From: Biscogniauxia marginata
Lineage: Eukaryota > Ascomycota > Sordariomycetes > Xylariales > Xylariaceae
Direction of reading: 5' to 3'
Length of the DNA: 64,000 nucleotides
Assembly: GCA_022695795.1 (NCBI GenBank)
Contig: MU404105.1
Coordinates: 1 to 64,000, forward strand
Shown: positions 11,256-23,549 of the stretch, one piece after another
Position numbering within the stretch: position 1 is the stretch's first letter
Layout: each line of letters starts with the position of its first letter
Position numbers and translations under genes: made by a program
The notes under the pieces: generated by a model
What the model was told of the DNA's origin: nothing
Database searches by the model: none
What the model saw: only the letters and a program-made list of their open reading frames with translations

Positions 11256-11540
11256 GCATCAAACGGAGTCTAGTTAAGCCTGTCATGATAGGACGGATGG
11301 ATGTCTGGTTACCCTATTTCTTGATATCTAGACTAAATCATGTTACGGCAACGCTCAAATCGCATTCTTGTTCCTCCCCAAAGGGCCTTCGTTTCGTATT
11401 TGCTCTGCTCCGCCAAAGTTATTCGGAAAGCAGTTCTGTGTTCCTGCTTCGTGTAAACGACACAAGCTCAAGAGTAGAGTGGATGATCCGATCTATCCTC
11501 GTGGAGAAACCTACTCTCGCTAGTGCATCCATCCAGACGC

Positions 11541-12281
11541 TTAACCTGCGAACGTCTCCTCTACCGTGATCCCATGCGTCTCTGTATACTCCGCGCCGGG
11601 GTCGGTAGCAATCTTTCGTCTCCTGTCCTCGCTGGCATCAACAACCCTCCGGAGCGTCGACATGCGTCTCTCGAACTCGTCAAATATGTTGATATAGTCT
11701 TCGCCCTCTCCCCTCTCTCGATCCCTCTGACCGCTTCCACTTCCGCTACCGCTAGCGCTCCCGGAAATTTGCCTGGAAGCTTCTCCGGATATTCTAAGAT
11801 CACCTTCAGAGCCGAGAGCACCGCTTTCAATGCCCTCGATGCGTAGCATTAGTCGATCTGGTCGGTTCGTCGGTTCCCCGTCTCCGCGGCCAGTACCACT
11901 GCTCCCTCCATCCGAAGGAGACGGCGAGATCTGGTTCACGTCGGCATTGAGCACGGCCCACGAAGGCGACAAGCTAGAAGCCCACTCTACACTGTATCCG
12001 CCGTCGGAATTGGGAGCGAGGTTGAGGATCATAGCGCGGTGGGTTGAGGCTGGGTCGGGTGCGGATGCATCAATGCCGGTGTTGTACTCGGCTAGTGCTT
12101 GTGTTAGGATGTCGGGATCATCATCACTGAAGATGTAGCGCACATGCGGATGGTGGGTTGTCCGAGTGGATGTGTCGTTCACGAGGGTGAAAATGGGGGC
12201 GAACGGAGGCGGATCGGTGTCATGTTCGGCGTGGGGAGGGTCCGCGGCGGGCGACCGCTGCTCGGGTGCAGGGTCGGTCAT
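11541..12281 (-). CDS. Hypothetical protein, Asp/Ser-rich (246 residues)
   Basis: A single exon runs from the ATG at 12281 to the TAA at 11541. The frame stays open for 40 codons further upstream, but the only start there is TTG. The protein begins with a Pro/Ala/Asp-rich stretch. A compact region near residues 30-110 follows, containing FTLVNDTSTRTTHHPHVRYI and FSDDDPDIL. Next comes a Ser/Gly-rich linker, and the protein closes with a charged helical region near residue 200 (IFDEFERRMSTLRRVV). I know of no named domain matching it. The ordered N-terminal block after a disordered leader, and the lack of stops over 740 bases, argue for a real gene. It lies 552 bases downstream of APC11 on the same strand. 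Its function is unknown. Confidence 0.72.
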   Translation of the reverse strand: MTDPAPEQRSPAADPPHAEHDTDPPPFAPIFTLVNDTSTRTTHHPHVRYIFSDDDPDILTQALAEYNTGIDASAPDPASTHRAMILNLAPNSDGGYSVEWASSLSPSWAVLNADVNQISPSPSDGGSSGTGRGDGEPTNRPDRLMLRIEGIESGALGSEGDLRISGEASRQISGSASGSGSGSGQRDRERGEGEDYINIFDEFERRMSTLRRVVDASEDRRRKIATDPGAEYTETHGITVEETFAG

Positions 12282-12833
12282 GTCGAAGGCTGGCAAGGGA
12301 TGGGCGGCATGGAGATGGACAAAAGTTGGAGATGAGGATGTTGAGGGCGAGGCTGGCGCATGGTGATTCTGCAAGGCCGGTGTTAAAGGAGTCCCCCCCA
12401 AACGGGTCTGCTAACCAACACACATAATGATGGAAGACAGCTGCGGGTTTCATGCAAGCTGCAGCTGCAAGCAACAGGGGAGCTTTTTATCTTATCGGCA
12501 CGTGGGGGCGGTTGGCTTGGGCCTTCGACTTAGGGAGGCTTGGCGTTCGCTGCCCAGCAACAGAGCAGCCTCGGTGGTGATGATTGATGGCCCTAGGAAG
12601 TGTAATATGCTATGGACTCCCTGGATGGTTTGGGGTTCCTTGTGTTTCAAAATTAGCCAATAAGCTCAGCCCAGAAAAGGAGGCTATTCCTGTTCCTAGA
12701 CTTAGCAACCTAGTCAATTACCTAATATCAAGTCAAGTCCTCACTTACCATACTGCAAGGCGATGTCAACAAGAGGATAAACGCAAGAGAAGCTTCCCAC
12801 AACCACCTTTATTGAAGTATATCGGTCTCAAAC
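12282..12833. other. Spacer between APC11 and the hypothetical gene
   Basis: About 550 bases with no gene of their own. They should contain the end of the APC11 transcript and the promoter of the minus-strand hypothetical gene. A CAGCTGCAGCTGC-like run of CAG/CTG words lies at about 12437-12475. Confidence 0.5.
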
Positions 12834-13341
12834 TCATTGCTGTTCTTCCCCAGCTTGTTGTTGAGCTGCTCCAGTATCTCCCCACTCGAACTCTAGAAGA
12901 ATGTCATGTCAACTTTGCAAGCTTTGTAAGCAAAACTGCCGGGCTGTGGTTTTTTCGACTCACTCTGTCGACACATGGGACACTGTCCTTTGGCTGAATC
13001 TTGCTTGATCCACTCCATGATGCAATGCTTTGAATTGAGAAGGGTCAGCTACTTTGTACTTTTTTCGGCCCTCAAGGTTGTTCGAAGATTCGCACTAACC
13101 ATATGAAAGTTGTGACCACACTTGCCAGAGACTATAACATAGGTAACAACGGTCAGCCATCACGAGAACCAAGTAATAGGGTCGCACTAGATGACTCACG
13201 AAGACTGCAATCGTCGCCAGGGTACTTGCAGGTTGGGCATGTGCCGTCGAAGTGGACCTGGCAGATACCACAGACATCATCTTCGGGAAGATCCCATCTC
13301 CAACTGGCGACGGCATTCCACTTCTTGATCTTGACCTTCAT
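12834..13341 (-). CDS. APC11: Anaphase-promoting complex subunit 11 (RING-H2)
   Basis: APC11 is the catalytic RING-H2 subunit of the anaphase-promoting complex. With the APC2 cullin it recruits the E2 that ubiquitinates securin and mitotic cyclins. The four exons are 13200-13341, 13100-13131, 12964-13027 and 12834-12892. Together they give 98 residues, close to the usual family length of about 85-100. Visible landmarks are the N-terminal MKVKIKKWNAVASWRW strand, CGIC, CPTCKYPGDDC, CGHNFHMHCI and the final CPMCRQKFEW. These supply the full set of Cys and His ligands for three zinc ions. A short tail rich in Ala, Gln and Glu follows. All introns are GT..AG and all junctions keep frame. The identification is secure. 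Confidence 0.95.
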
Positions 13342-14448
13342 AGTCGATAATCTGGCGTGGCTAATGCGTTGTCGTATGAGGAGATGTGAGCAAGAAAAAA
13401 GAACAAGAGGTCCCTTAACACAGAAGTCAATGGGACACGGAGAGAGTTTTTGTTTCTGTGTTGATATGTGAAGTAAGTGGCTGTAAGTTTTGGATACTAT
13501 TTCAAAGTAACCTAACCTAGAGAGGGAGGATATGCCAATGGAGCAAAACTCATATGCAGTAAACCCCGATAAACAGAAGGTGGAAAATACCTAACCTAGG
13601 TGGTGCAACTAAAAGAAAGCACGAGCGTATGGGCCAATGAAAATGACATCAATGGCGCCATCCCCAAAATGTAGTGGCAGCTACTCCACCATAATTTTTC
13701 TTTTCTTTTACTGCTACTCCCAGGCTAGCAAAGCAGTCAACGCAGGTGCAGTAGTGGTGAAACAAGTACCTAACCTTAGGTTAGTAACCTGGAGGTACCT
13801 CGTAGTGTACATGCAGAATTGTACGTAATCCGCTTATCTGACAAGCTCTCACACGGAATATTGTGTACCTCTTGGGTACGCCAATTAGACTTTCCGCTAT
13901 CGATCTATCAAACCATCGCGGCCGTGAGAAAGCAACAATGTATCGGTCTGCCACAACCACGACTTCCTGTTAACTTTACCTTACCCTGCCTACTGCTCTC
14001 GGTTACTAAATTTACCTCCCTCTAGATTGAATTAGGTAGAAAACTTAGGTACTAAACTTAGGTACTGAATTGGCATCAAAGAACCCCGCATTGCATCTGC
14101 CACCTTTCCTTCTCCCTCTCTCTCTTTGTTCGGCAAGCTTTCGCAAATCTCATTAAGCACATCTTATTAACAAATCCTCGACTCAACTTCTTCTCCTTCC
14201 TCACTTTACACCCTTCGACTCTTCAACCATCTTCCTCGGGCGAGGTGCCGAGCTGTGTTTGCTTCCGTCCTTCTCAACCGGCGACCGCACCTCACCCTCC
14301 CACAATCACCTACCAAACAAGATTCACCAAATACGGTTACTCTATCGTCTCCTGCGGCTGCTTCTCGGCGCTTTTGACGCCGAATTCGGGAGCTCCTCTG
14401 CAAATGCATGACAGCGCTTACATAAAGTAAACTGCCTTGTCCCTCACG
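13342..14448. other. Divergent intergenic region, APC11 to sulfurtransferase
   Basis: About 1.1 kb between two divergently transcribed genes, expected to hold both promoters. Short CCTAACCTAGG/ACTTAGGTACT words recur (for example 13508-13518, 13592-13600, 14041-14066). Pyrimidine-rich tracts lie at 14101-14125 and 14186-14230, just upstream of the sulfurtransferase start. No gene is visible. Confidence 0.5.
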
Positions 14449-15530
14449 ATGGCTGCCCTTGCAGCTCTCCGCTCCACAAGAGCCGCCATCCCGCGACAAA
14501 CCTTCCGCACCCTCCGAACCTTCCAGGCCGGCATCATGGAATCAAGACGCAGCCTCTCCTCTTACCTCGTCACCCCCCAAGAGCTGTCCGAAGCTCTGAA
14601 GAAGAGCCCACCCTCTCCCATCAGCCCCGAACCCCGAGTCATTCCTCTCTGTGCCGCCTGGTTCTTGCCCAACGACGAGCGCAATGGTCTCCAGGTCTTC
14701 CGCGAGAAGCGAATTCCCAAGGCACGCTTCTTCGACCTCGACAAGGTCATCGACAAACATAGCCCCTACCCCCACATGCTGCCGAGCCCCGAGCGGTTCG
14801 CTTCGGCCATGAGCGAGCTGGGTATTCGAAAGGAGGATGCGGTCGTCGTCTACGACACGAAAGAGCTCGGCATATTTAGCGCCCCCAGGGTGGGCTGGAC
14901 CCTTAAGGTCTTTGGCCACCCCAAGGTCCACGTCTTGAACAACTTCAAGCTTTGGGTAGAAGAGGGTTACCCGACCGAATCCGGCGAGCTCTATAGTGTG
15001 GAGTGTAACGCATACCCGATTCCCAAGATGGACGAGGATAAGGTAGCAAGTTACGAGCAGGTTCGAGAAGTCGCTGAGGATTCCAACAAGGAGGGTACCG
15101 AGGGAGTTCAGATTATCGATGCGAGATCGAATGCCAGATTTACCGGCAAGAGCCCCGAACCGAGACCGGGCCTGTCGTCTGGTCACATGCCTTCCGCTAT
15201 CAACATTCCCTTCAGCGATGTGCTAGATCCCGAGACTAAGGCCTTCCTGCCCAAGGAAAAGCTGAAGAAGCTCTTCGAGGAGAAGGGAGTTGATCCCACG
15301 AAGCCCATCATCTCGACCTGTGGTACTGGCGTGACAGCTGTCGTCATCGATACGGCTCTGGAGGAGGCTGGGTATAGTCCTGCTGATAAGCGCAGGGTAT
15401 ACGATGGTGGTTGGACGTAAGCCACATCCCGAATAACTCCGTAATATTATGAAACAACTAACGACGAGTCTATAGCGAGTGGGCGCAACGTGTCCAGCCC
15501 TCCGACAACCTCATTATCAAGGACGAATAA
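14449..15530 (+). CDS. TUM1: 3-mercaptopyruvate/thiosulfate sulfurtransferase (tandem rhodanese)
   Basis: The protein has two rhodanese domains in tandem (about residues 35-165 and 195-325). The second carries the active-site loop CGTGVTA with the catalytic Cys near residue 291. The loop is of the mercaptopyruvate type (CG[S/T]GVTA), not the arginine/lysine-containing loop of classical rhodanese. In yeast the equivalent Tum1 passes sulfur from Nfs1 toward tRNA thiolation. The start is the ATG at 14449. The first 40 residues are rich in Ala, Arg, Ser and Thr and lack acidic residues until MESRR, as expected of a mitochondrial targeting peptide. An inner Met at that point could give a cytosolic form. 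The exons are 14449-15416 and 15476-15530, split by a 59-nt intron, and the product is 340 residues. The last exon completes the GGWTEW motif. Confidence 0.93.
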
Positions 15531-17017
15531 GGGATTCGGGGGGGAAGGAGTGTGGTTTACGACTGCGACGAATTGGAAGGAAAAGAAAAACCGGAAAGGA
15601 GAAAAAAGAAAAAAAGAACGATAATTGGAAGCAGAATGGTTGGACGACATTGAGATAGATACCCTCCTCGCTCCCCCTTTTTTTAACTCTTTAGAAAAGA
15701 GGGGAGAAAGAAAAGTACTTTACTGTGTATAATGTACGAACTCGAGATGCGAATTGCATGAGCGTCGACTCCCCCCCTTTTTCTTCTTCTTCTTCTTCTC
15801 TCTATTTACGTTTTACATTTTGCATTATTCGTCAAAACAAATTTTTTTCGTCAGGTTGATTTCTTGGCTTATGAGGTACGTTACTCTTGTTGCATTCGGC
15901 ATTGAGCTACGCATGTTATTATTACCGGGTTACGAATATTACGGAAATTTCTCTCTCTCCCCAATTCTCTTCTTAGTCCTTATTTTTCTGGTTAGGGGGG
16001 TTGGGGGATCGTTATTGTAGGCGTGGGTAAGCGGGCGGGAGAAGCAAAAATGGGGGTTTTTTCTTTTCTATTTTCGAGACTAACTGGTCTGGAGGGTTAG
16101 GGAGGGAGTGAGGAGGTATGTATGTAGTAGTAGACTGGCGGACGGAGAACGATGAACAAAGTTTTATGTTTTGCGTGATAGGTACCTAGGCAAGTAGGTA
16201 AGTAAGTAGATAGGTAGCATGTTGGGCTGTAGGTAAGGTTATTACCTATTATTATTATTTCAGGGATTTGTTCTACCTTGCATGTAATGTACCTACCTAG
16301 CTAGTGGGGGAAGGAAGGGTTTCTTCTTTATAGGTGATTTTATTGGGTGTGTAGGTAGGTAGGTACCTATGTACAATAAATAAATGTAAATAAATGAGAT
16401 TTGGCTCAACAACGATAATAATAATAACAACAAAACTATCATGTCAGACGAATTTAACCGAATTCGATTGGAATGAATAGATATCAGGTGAGTACGGCAT
16501 TATGATTATGCGCGAATAGAGCCCAACATTAAATCACCCCCTTATTCCCCAAACGCTCATCCCATCCGTGAAATCACACGAGAATCCAAATATCCTCTTC
16601 TGCATAGAGTCATGAGACGGATAGATGCTCTGTCTCTCATTGCGTATCTTCTAATCAATATATATACCTTAAGGTAGCGTATCTATTTCAACCTCATCTA
16701 ATCCAGCCTCGTCCGTTCTATTCTTCCTTTTCCTTTCCATTTTCATTTTCATTCTCTTGGCGATACGCACAAACGTAGCAGGCTAAACATTATCATTCCT
16801 TCGTTTCTTTCTCATTACTTTGATTAGTTATAGAGGATAATAAAGAAATTAGAGAGAAAAAAATTTTCAAGTTCCAAAAAGAGCAAAAAAAAAAAAGAAA
16901 CGTGTTACCTTCCCCCCTTTTCCCATTCTTCATTCCTGCCCATGGGTATATAGTCCCGAATTACTTCAGCCGCTTATCAATACTTCTTAACACCCCCTTC
17001 AACGACAAGTCTTCACA
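15531..17017. other. Convergent intergenic region
   Basis: About 1.5 kb between the 3' ends of the sulfurtransferase and WSC genes. It is rich in homopolymer and pyrimidine/purine tracts (for example CTTCTTCTTCTTCTT at 15782-15798). Clusters of TAGGTAGGTA/TACCTACC words occur at 16180-16220, 16287-16300 and 16352-16365, and an ATAATAATAATAACAACAA run lies near 16413-16430. No gene is visible. Confidence 0.55.
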
Positions 17018-20000
17018 TCACCACACAAAAACGGGCCGTATGCGCTGCAACCTCGGATCCGCCGCCATTGTCGTGGTACCAGCTCCCTGCCCGAACTGAA
17101 GCTCCAATTCTAGGGGTTGCGTATCTGTCGCGCCACGAGTAGTAACCACGACACCATCACCACCAGCAGGAGAAGTCGCAGTAGTTGTGGTAGCAGCGGT
17201 AGTAGTCATGGTACTCGGACTGCCGAGCCAGTGCATCAGCCCATGATGCAACATCTCTGAGCTCCCCGGTTCCCCGTCCGGCTCCCGCCACGCTAGCATT
17301 GGCACCGCTGGTGGAGATGGGGCTACGGGCGGCTGACCGTACGGAACTATGCCCGACGGGTACGTATAAGTGGTGAACTGGTCTGGCCCGGTTGTTATTT
17401 GATGCGGCGCTACGCCGCCGGCACCGTTGGGGTTGGACGTTGTTGTCGCTGTCGTTACTAGTGTAGGTGGAAATTGACCGCCAGGCGTAGTGTTGCCGCC
17501 GCCGTTCTCTCCCGGATTTGAGGTCAGTGGAGGGATTGAGCCTGGTCCCGCTGGAGGGCTACCACTGCTGCTACCACCACTACCACCACCGCCGCCGCCG
17601 CCATTGGGGTTAGTCTGTGTTCCGGGGATTTGGCCTCCTGGTGAAGTGTTGCCACCCCCATTCCCAGTTGGGCTCGATGTTGGATTTGTGATGAGGGGAG
17701 TCGACCCAAATCCCGTAGGAGTAATATTACCCGATCCAACTGATCCGCCGTTGTTAGGATTCGTCTCCGTCCCCGGGTTCTGACCTCCCGGTGCGGGCGG
17801 AGTTGGGGTATTGCCATTCTGTCCTACACTCGGCGTTGTCAACTGCGTCCCAAGAGTCGGACTTTGTTGACCTGGTGTTACGTCGCCGTTGCCGGTTGGA
17901 TTTGGTGTCGAGGATGGTCCAGAGCCCGGGATACCAGAGGGACCAGTGTTTCCGTTACCCCCGTTGGGATTAGATGGCGTCTCTTGGCCTTGGCCTCCGG
18001 GATTGGTACTTCCACCATTTCCATTTCCAGGTGGTGTTACTACCGTCGTCGGAGTGACACCACTTGTGATTGTGCTTGGATTCCCCCCTCCACCACCGCC
18101 AGAGGGTACCGTAGCTGTGCCTGTCCCTTGGTCCGGAATTCCGCTGGTGATAGAGTTTGATCCACCACCGTTGTTACTTGGAAGGGTGCAACTTGGATCG
18201 GTAGAACCGGCCGTACATAAGATGCCACCTGAAGGACTAACTCCCTGACCCGATGGCGTTGGCTGACCTTGTCCCGGAGTAACACTCCCGCTGTTGCGGG
18301 GTGCAGTACAGGCGGGATCATTGGAGCCTGCCGTACAAGTACTGGGAATAAAACCAGTGGGAGTTAACGGTGTAGGTTGGTTTGGTCCACTAGGTGGAAA
18401 ACCTCCGCCATTGTTCGGCGAGATGCAAGCGGGGTCAGTAGAACCCGCTGTACAGGTAACAAAACCACCAGTCGGGTTAGGGGTGCTAGTAGGTTGGCCT
18501 TGTCCAGGTGTAACACTGCCACCATTGCTTACCGAGATGCAAGCAGGGTCCGTCGACCCCGGTGTGCAGGTGATGAAACCACCGGTCGGGCTCGACGGCG
18601 TAGTCGGCTGGCCGTGGCCCGGAGCGACGCCCCAGCCATTGTTCGGTGAAGAGGAACTCGGATTGCTGGTAGAGCCTCCTCCGTTGCTATTTGGTGGAGC
18701 AGTAGTCACTTGACTAGGGACAGGCAAAGTTGTGCTGGGATTCCCTCCGTTCCCTGATGGATTACAAGCCGGGTCGTTTGAACCAGCTGTACAAGAGACT
18801 CCGCTAGTGCCAGGGGGGTTTGAGCCCGGGTTGGGAGTTGAAGGTCCTCCGTTTGAACCGGTATTGGTAGTAGAAGGCCCACCATTCGTGCCACGACTAC
18901 TGGTTCCTTCACCTTGTCCCGGAGACACGGGAGTCGAAGATCCTCCATTCCCAATGCTAGTTGGGCTAGTGCATGATGGATCATTCGAGCCGACAGTACA
19001 TGAACTACCGCTATTGCCTGTCGGTCGAGGCGCCACACTTCCAACCTGAGAGGGTGAAGTTGATCCTTGATTTTGACCTGATGAAGCGCCCGGGTTGCCA
19101 CCATTGCCAGCAGGATTGCAGCTCGGATCTGATGAACCTGGAGTGCATGTGCTGGGAGTGCCACCACTATTTGATGGGGATCCAGTAGGGCTGGTAGCAG
19201 GGGTTCCTGGACCTTGGCCTGGTAAGGTCACGCTTGGGTTGCCATTATTGCCCGTTGGGGTGCAACTGGGGTCTACTCCGGGAACACAAGTACCTGAGCC
19301 TCCAAGACCACTATTCGGAGCTGACGTTGTCCATTGAGTTGTCCACTGAGTTGACCATTGACTCGTCCATTGACTCGTCCATTGACTCGTCCATTGAGTT
19401 GACCATTGACCGTTCGATTCCCCCGGGGTTGTGCCGGTGCCTCCGTTGATAGGAGTTACAGTCAAGGGGCTCGTATTTCCTCCGAAAGGCACTGAACTAA
19501 TGCCACCATTGTTGCCTCCTGGTGTTGGACTGGGCGAGTTGCCCTGGCTCCCCTGGCTCCCCTGGCCCCCTTGGCCGGGTGCAACGCCCCCAGCACCGTT
19601 CGGTGGCGTAGTTGGAGTTCCTCCAGAGGCAGTTGGATTGATGCTACCTGGGTTGTTAGGTGGCGAGTTCGTGTTTGACCCTGGAGCTCCAGGAGTAGAA
19701 CCCCCCGGAATAGAAGCCCCCGGAGTAGAAGCTCCACCCCCTTTCGGACCCGACGGTCCATTGCCTTGACCAGGCGTAATACTGCCGTTGCTATCCGGAG
19801 TCGGGCTTTGTGGATTTGTTCCAGAGCCGGTGCTACCAGCGTTACTTGGTGATGGTGGGATAGTCCCTACACCCCCATTCGGAGATGTTGTTGGGCTGTT
19901 GTTGGCTGGTGTAGTTGGGCTTGCGCCCGGTCCTCCGTTAGTAGTTGATGATGGCACATTACCTCCAGGGGTTATAGTTCCAGAACCTCCTTCCGGGTTC

Positions 20001-22815
20001 CAAGATAGTCCAGTGCCCCCGGGCGTAAGAGTGGTACCCCCTGAACCACCGTTTGGGATGGTCATGTCTGTAGTGCCACTAGGGCTCGTCGCGGTACCGG
20101 CAATAGACGTACCCGGCGGGCTACCATGACCAGGCGCTACACCACTACCGGCCCTCGGCGCAGTTGTGGGCAATCCAGGAGGGAATCCTCCAGTCCAACT
20201 GCCAGTGATCGTTGTGAATTCTAAACCGCTGGGCATCTCGCCCGGAGGTTGACGCGTAGACTTCCCGTAAATGCTGATTAGATCACCACCCACATCAGCA
20301 CCAGATAGAGGGAAAACCAGCTCTGGGGTGGTGACGACAGTCTGAGCAACTCCACCAATATCCATCGATATGATCTCAGGCGGCACGAGAGTTGCGGGTA
20401 GTGGTTGAGGGCCAGTACTAGCCCACCCATGCGGTTCATTATCGGAACTGTAGCAGCTGAGGGCATAGAAGCCACCACACGCCTCTTTGTCATCTCCCGT
20501 GCAGGGTATTGAACAAGCTGCATCGTCTAGCAGCTGCGTGCCATTCAGGAAATTGCCGCAGTAGCAACTGTCGCCGTTCTCTGTACCTGCCATAAGGAAA
20601 CCGATTCCGATGCAACGATCTACGCATTCCGCGTTTGTGAGCGGGCCTAGGTTACTATGGTCCCTACCGAGTGCTCTCTGTTCTGGCTGGTCAGCCCAAC
20701 AGCCACAGTAACCCCAGCCCCCAGCTTTATGCGGTCTGTGAGGGTGAGGTCCTGAGCCTGGTGGCGGCGTAGGAATCGGCCGCGAAGTAGCCGGAGATGA
20801 TGGGACCGAAGAAGTGATAGTACCCGGACTGTTGGTAGTCGGTCCATTGGATCCTACACAGGTGTCAGGTGCCGGAGTCGGTTGAGGGACACAGAACCAT
20901 CCCTCATCACAGTGAGCACATGGCCAGCCGAAACCACAAGGAGCAGGCTGCGCCGGTGTTTGCGGCGGCGGACAGAACCATCCATCAAGGCAGTCGTGAC
21001 AAGTGTAGCCCGAACCAGGACATGGGCCTCGACCGCCAGCACTTCCTGGAGGAGTGGTTGCGCTGCTGTTGGGACAATTGCAGGTTGCCTGAGTAGAAGG
21101 GGGGCAAGTACTGGGGCAAGATGGGTAAATGGTGACAGTGGTATCTGCGCCAGCTCTGCAGTGGATGTCAGCGAACCTTCAATTCAGCCAGCAAGCGAAA
21201 CTTACACTATGATAGTTTGAGTCGAGGCTGATGTGCATTGCGTAGTAACGGTTGGGCATTCAGTTACAGTAGGTAACCCATTGACTAGTCGAACATGAGA
21301 TATTAGATATTAACGTCCCGATAAATGGCCATTATATGACTTACCGTTTGTAGCAGTAGATACGGAAGCGCTTCCTACCCCTGGTTGTGTAGAGATGCCT
21401 ACTGTAGGCACAGGGCTCATCACAGCGGGAGATGTACCGGCTGACGCTATGGAGCCTGCATTGTTAGTAGCACCAACTGTTGGCTGACTGCTATTATTAA
21501 TACTGGGTGACTCTGAGGTTTGGGCTACTGAGATTTGCGAAGTAAACTGGAGCGAGCCTGTTAGAACTGAAGCGGCCACTGGGTTGTTTGATGGTCCACT
21601 TTGGGAAGAGGTTAAACCGTTGCCCGTAGCAAAAGGTTGGGCGATTGATGGAGTATTAAGCGATGATGGAAGCCCATTGCCAGTAGGGGTAGAGGAAATC
21701 GATGCCTGAGGGTTTGGCTGGATGCCAACGCCATTGTCGGTGGTGCTCGGCACCGTCGAGGCAGAACCCTGTCCACCAGAATTGAGACCGGTCGACGTGG
21801 GAAGCGTGGGTAAAGTGGGCGTCGTTGCCGCTGTCGTTATGCTAGTCTGACCAGAGGAGATCGCCGTGTTAGAAGCCGGCGCTGTCGCAGCAATGGTCGG
21901 GGATGTCTGATCGGCGGCGGCGGCCGCCGAGGCCATATCGCCACAGATCCCGGCGATGGTGGATACTACTCCGTCGACCACGGTAGCAATGCCGCAAACA
22001 TTTTCCTCGATTAAGTCGCCGACCAGAGACACGGGGCCGTTGGCAACTGCCACGATGTCGCCGAGCCCACTGCTGACAGCTTGAGTTAGGTCATCTATTA
22101 CTGGCCCTGGGAGGTCGGACGCTAGGTTCGATGTCAAGTCGTTGATGATGTTCTTGACCGACGAGTCAATTGTATCGAGCAAACCCCCTACCCTGCCTAG
22201 GGCGTCGGGAGCCTGCATCTGATCCCCGGCAACTTGGTTGGCGATTGACGCAACATCCGTAGCCACGGCTTGGACGGAAGACGCAATTCCTTCAGCATGG
22301 GAGGTCACTGCTGCAATAATGCTCGCCGCTGCTGCGGGAGCAACTCCGTCGAGGAGACCCCCTAGCTTGTCTGCAAGAGCCCCGATCTCAGCACCTGTGG
22401 GCTCAGGTTGAGCGACCAGGGGCAGTGTAGGTTGGTTTGTAGTTAGCAGAGGCACACCATCAGGCGGTTGAAGACTGGGTAGGGTCACAGTGGGTGCTAT
22501 GCTGTTTATGTCCGAGGTGAGCTTGTCTGCTAGTGAGCTTGCTACCCCTGGGACGAGGTTCGCAAGAGCACTAGGTATTATGTGAGGAAGAGCACCCAAA
22601 CCGAGGCCGCGAGTTTCTAGATCCCTTGCTAATACCGCCCTGGTGATATTTAGCTGCTCAGATGGATTGTCATTCTCAGGCAGGGATTGACGTTTCTCAA
22701 TCGTGTGTGTCGTGACACTGTTACAGATGGCGACGGTGACTAGGAAACCAAAGGCTAGGAGGATTGCCGCGAGTAATAACCTCGCTATAGGGGGAGATGG
22801 TGAATGGGAGGGCAT
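17018..22815 (-). CDS. Giant secreted WSC-domain protein with Cys-box repeats (1,895 residues)
   Basis: Three exons (21345-22815, 21206-21284, 17018-21155) join in frame, so what looks like two genes is one. It starts with a hydrophobic signal sequence (about residues 10-32), then KR. A helical Ala/Val/Asp-rich region (about 60-310) and a Ser/Thr-rich stretch follow. A Cys-rich segment with two DGWFC/EGWFC boxes lies near 530-640. A WSC domain (about 650-755) has YCGCW, ECVDRC, CYCG and EACGG. The rest is a tail of over 1,000 residues rich in Gly, Pro, Thr, Ser and Asn. Eight boxes of the form C-x5-DP[AS]C are spaced along it, plus a QWTS tandem run coded at about 19327-19410. WSC domains bind wall glycans and sit on cell-wall stress sensors. 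No GPI signal or second membrane span is visible, so it is probably a wall-bound or secreted protein. Confidence 0.82.
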
Positions 22816-23549
22816 CGCGAGAAGATGCGTGGCTGGCTCAATAAGGTAAAGGGCTCCAAAACGAGAGACGAGAATAGAGTACTAGAGAAGGACTGTCGAG
22901 GTGTGAAGCAGAACTTTCAAAATTGAGCCAAAATCGAAGTCCAAGAACACCAAAATGGAGCGAGCGTGGGCTGAGGCGATAGAAGCCAAAAGAGTGATGA
23001 TCAGTTGGTAAAGAATGGGAGTTGGAAGAGTGAGAGAGCGGGTTGGAACATCAGCTGGAGATCTAGTAGCCAGACAGAGAGATATCTTGACTTGCTACTT
23101 CCCCCGGATCAATATGCCATTTACTTTCTAGGAAGGTCCCTGTCTCACAACAATTTCTCTGCGGAGAGAACGTACCTGTAGATTCAAGGGGTAATCGCAG
23201 GCTCGTTGCGACTTCTTCCTATACAACTCGCCAAAACCCAGTATCTACGTTGGGCTTGCTCATCGCAACAGCTCGAATTCGGACCCTAGGTTCATCTTGG
23301 TGGAGAGCATTTCTCGGTTGGAAACAGCGTGTGCCATGTTTCGTTAATATTTATCCCTGAGATTTCAGAGGTGAGCATCATCATGGAGGAAATTTTCAGC
23401 AGTAGCACACTATGCATAAAGTGAGAGACGATTCCTTGTCAGATCATAGCTGCTATTTTTGCTGCCTCAGTCTGATGCCTGCCTACCCGGCAACCAATGC
23501 AAGTAAAACAAATCAAGGAATCCACGCCATGTGCCCAGAAAATTCCCCT
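22816..23549. other. Intergenic region between the WSC and RPS2 genes
   Basis: About 730 bases between two minus-strand genes. It should hold the 5' UTR and promoter of the WSC gene and the 3' UTR of RPS2. No further gene is seen. Confidence 0.5.

Larger units (their letters stand above)
10308..11540. other. Intergenic DNA with two AT-rich blocks
   Basis: This stretch holds the promoter side of the argininosuccinate synthase gene (10308-10540), an AT-rich block (about 10545-10895), a normal-GC segment with short inverted ends (10905-11085), a second AT-rich block (about 11085-11255), and unremarkable DNA up to the next gene. No coding sequence is recognisable. Confidence 0.6.

Noticed and set aside
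12282..12401. A 40-residue N-terminal extension of the hypothetical protein at 11541
   Set aside because: The only start for the extension is a TTG codon. The ATG at 12281 is the first proper start.
17490..19769. Several long plus-strand Pro/Leu/Val-rich frames opposite the WSC gene
   Set aside because: They are antisense shadows of the Gly/Pro/Thr-rich repeats and have no start context or independent features.
21310..22815. An independent 501-residue secreted protein gene
   Set aside because: The frame runs into an intron with a GTAAGT donor. The next exons continue in frame to the WSC domain, so it is the first exon of the larger gene.
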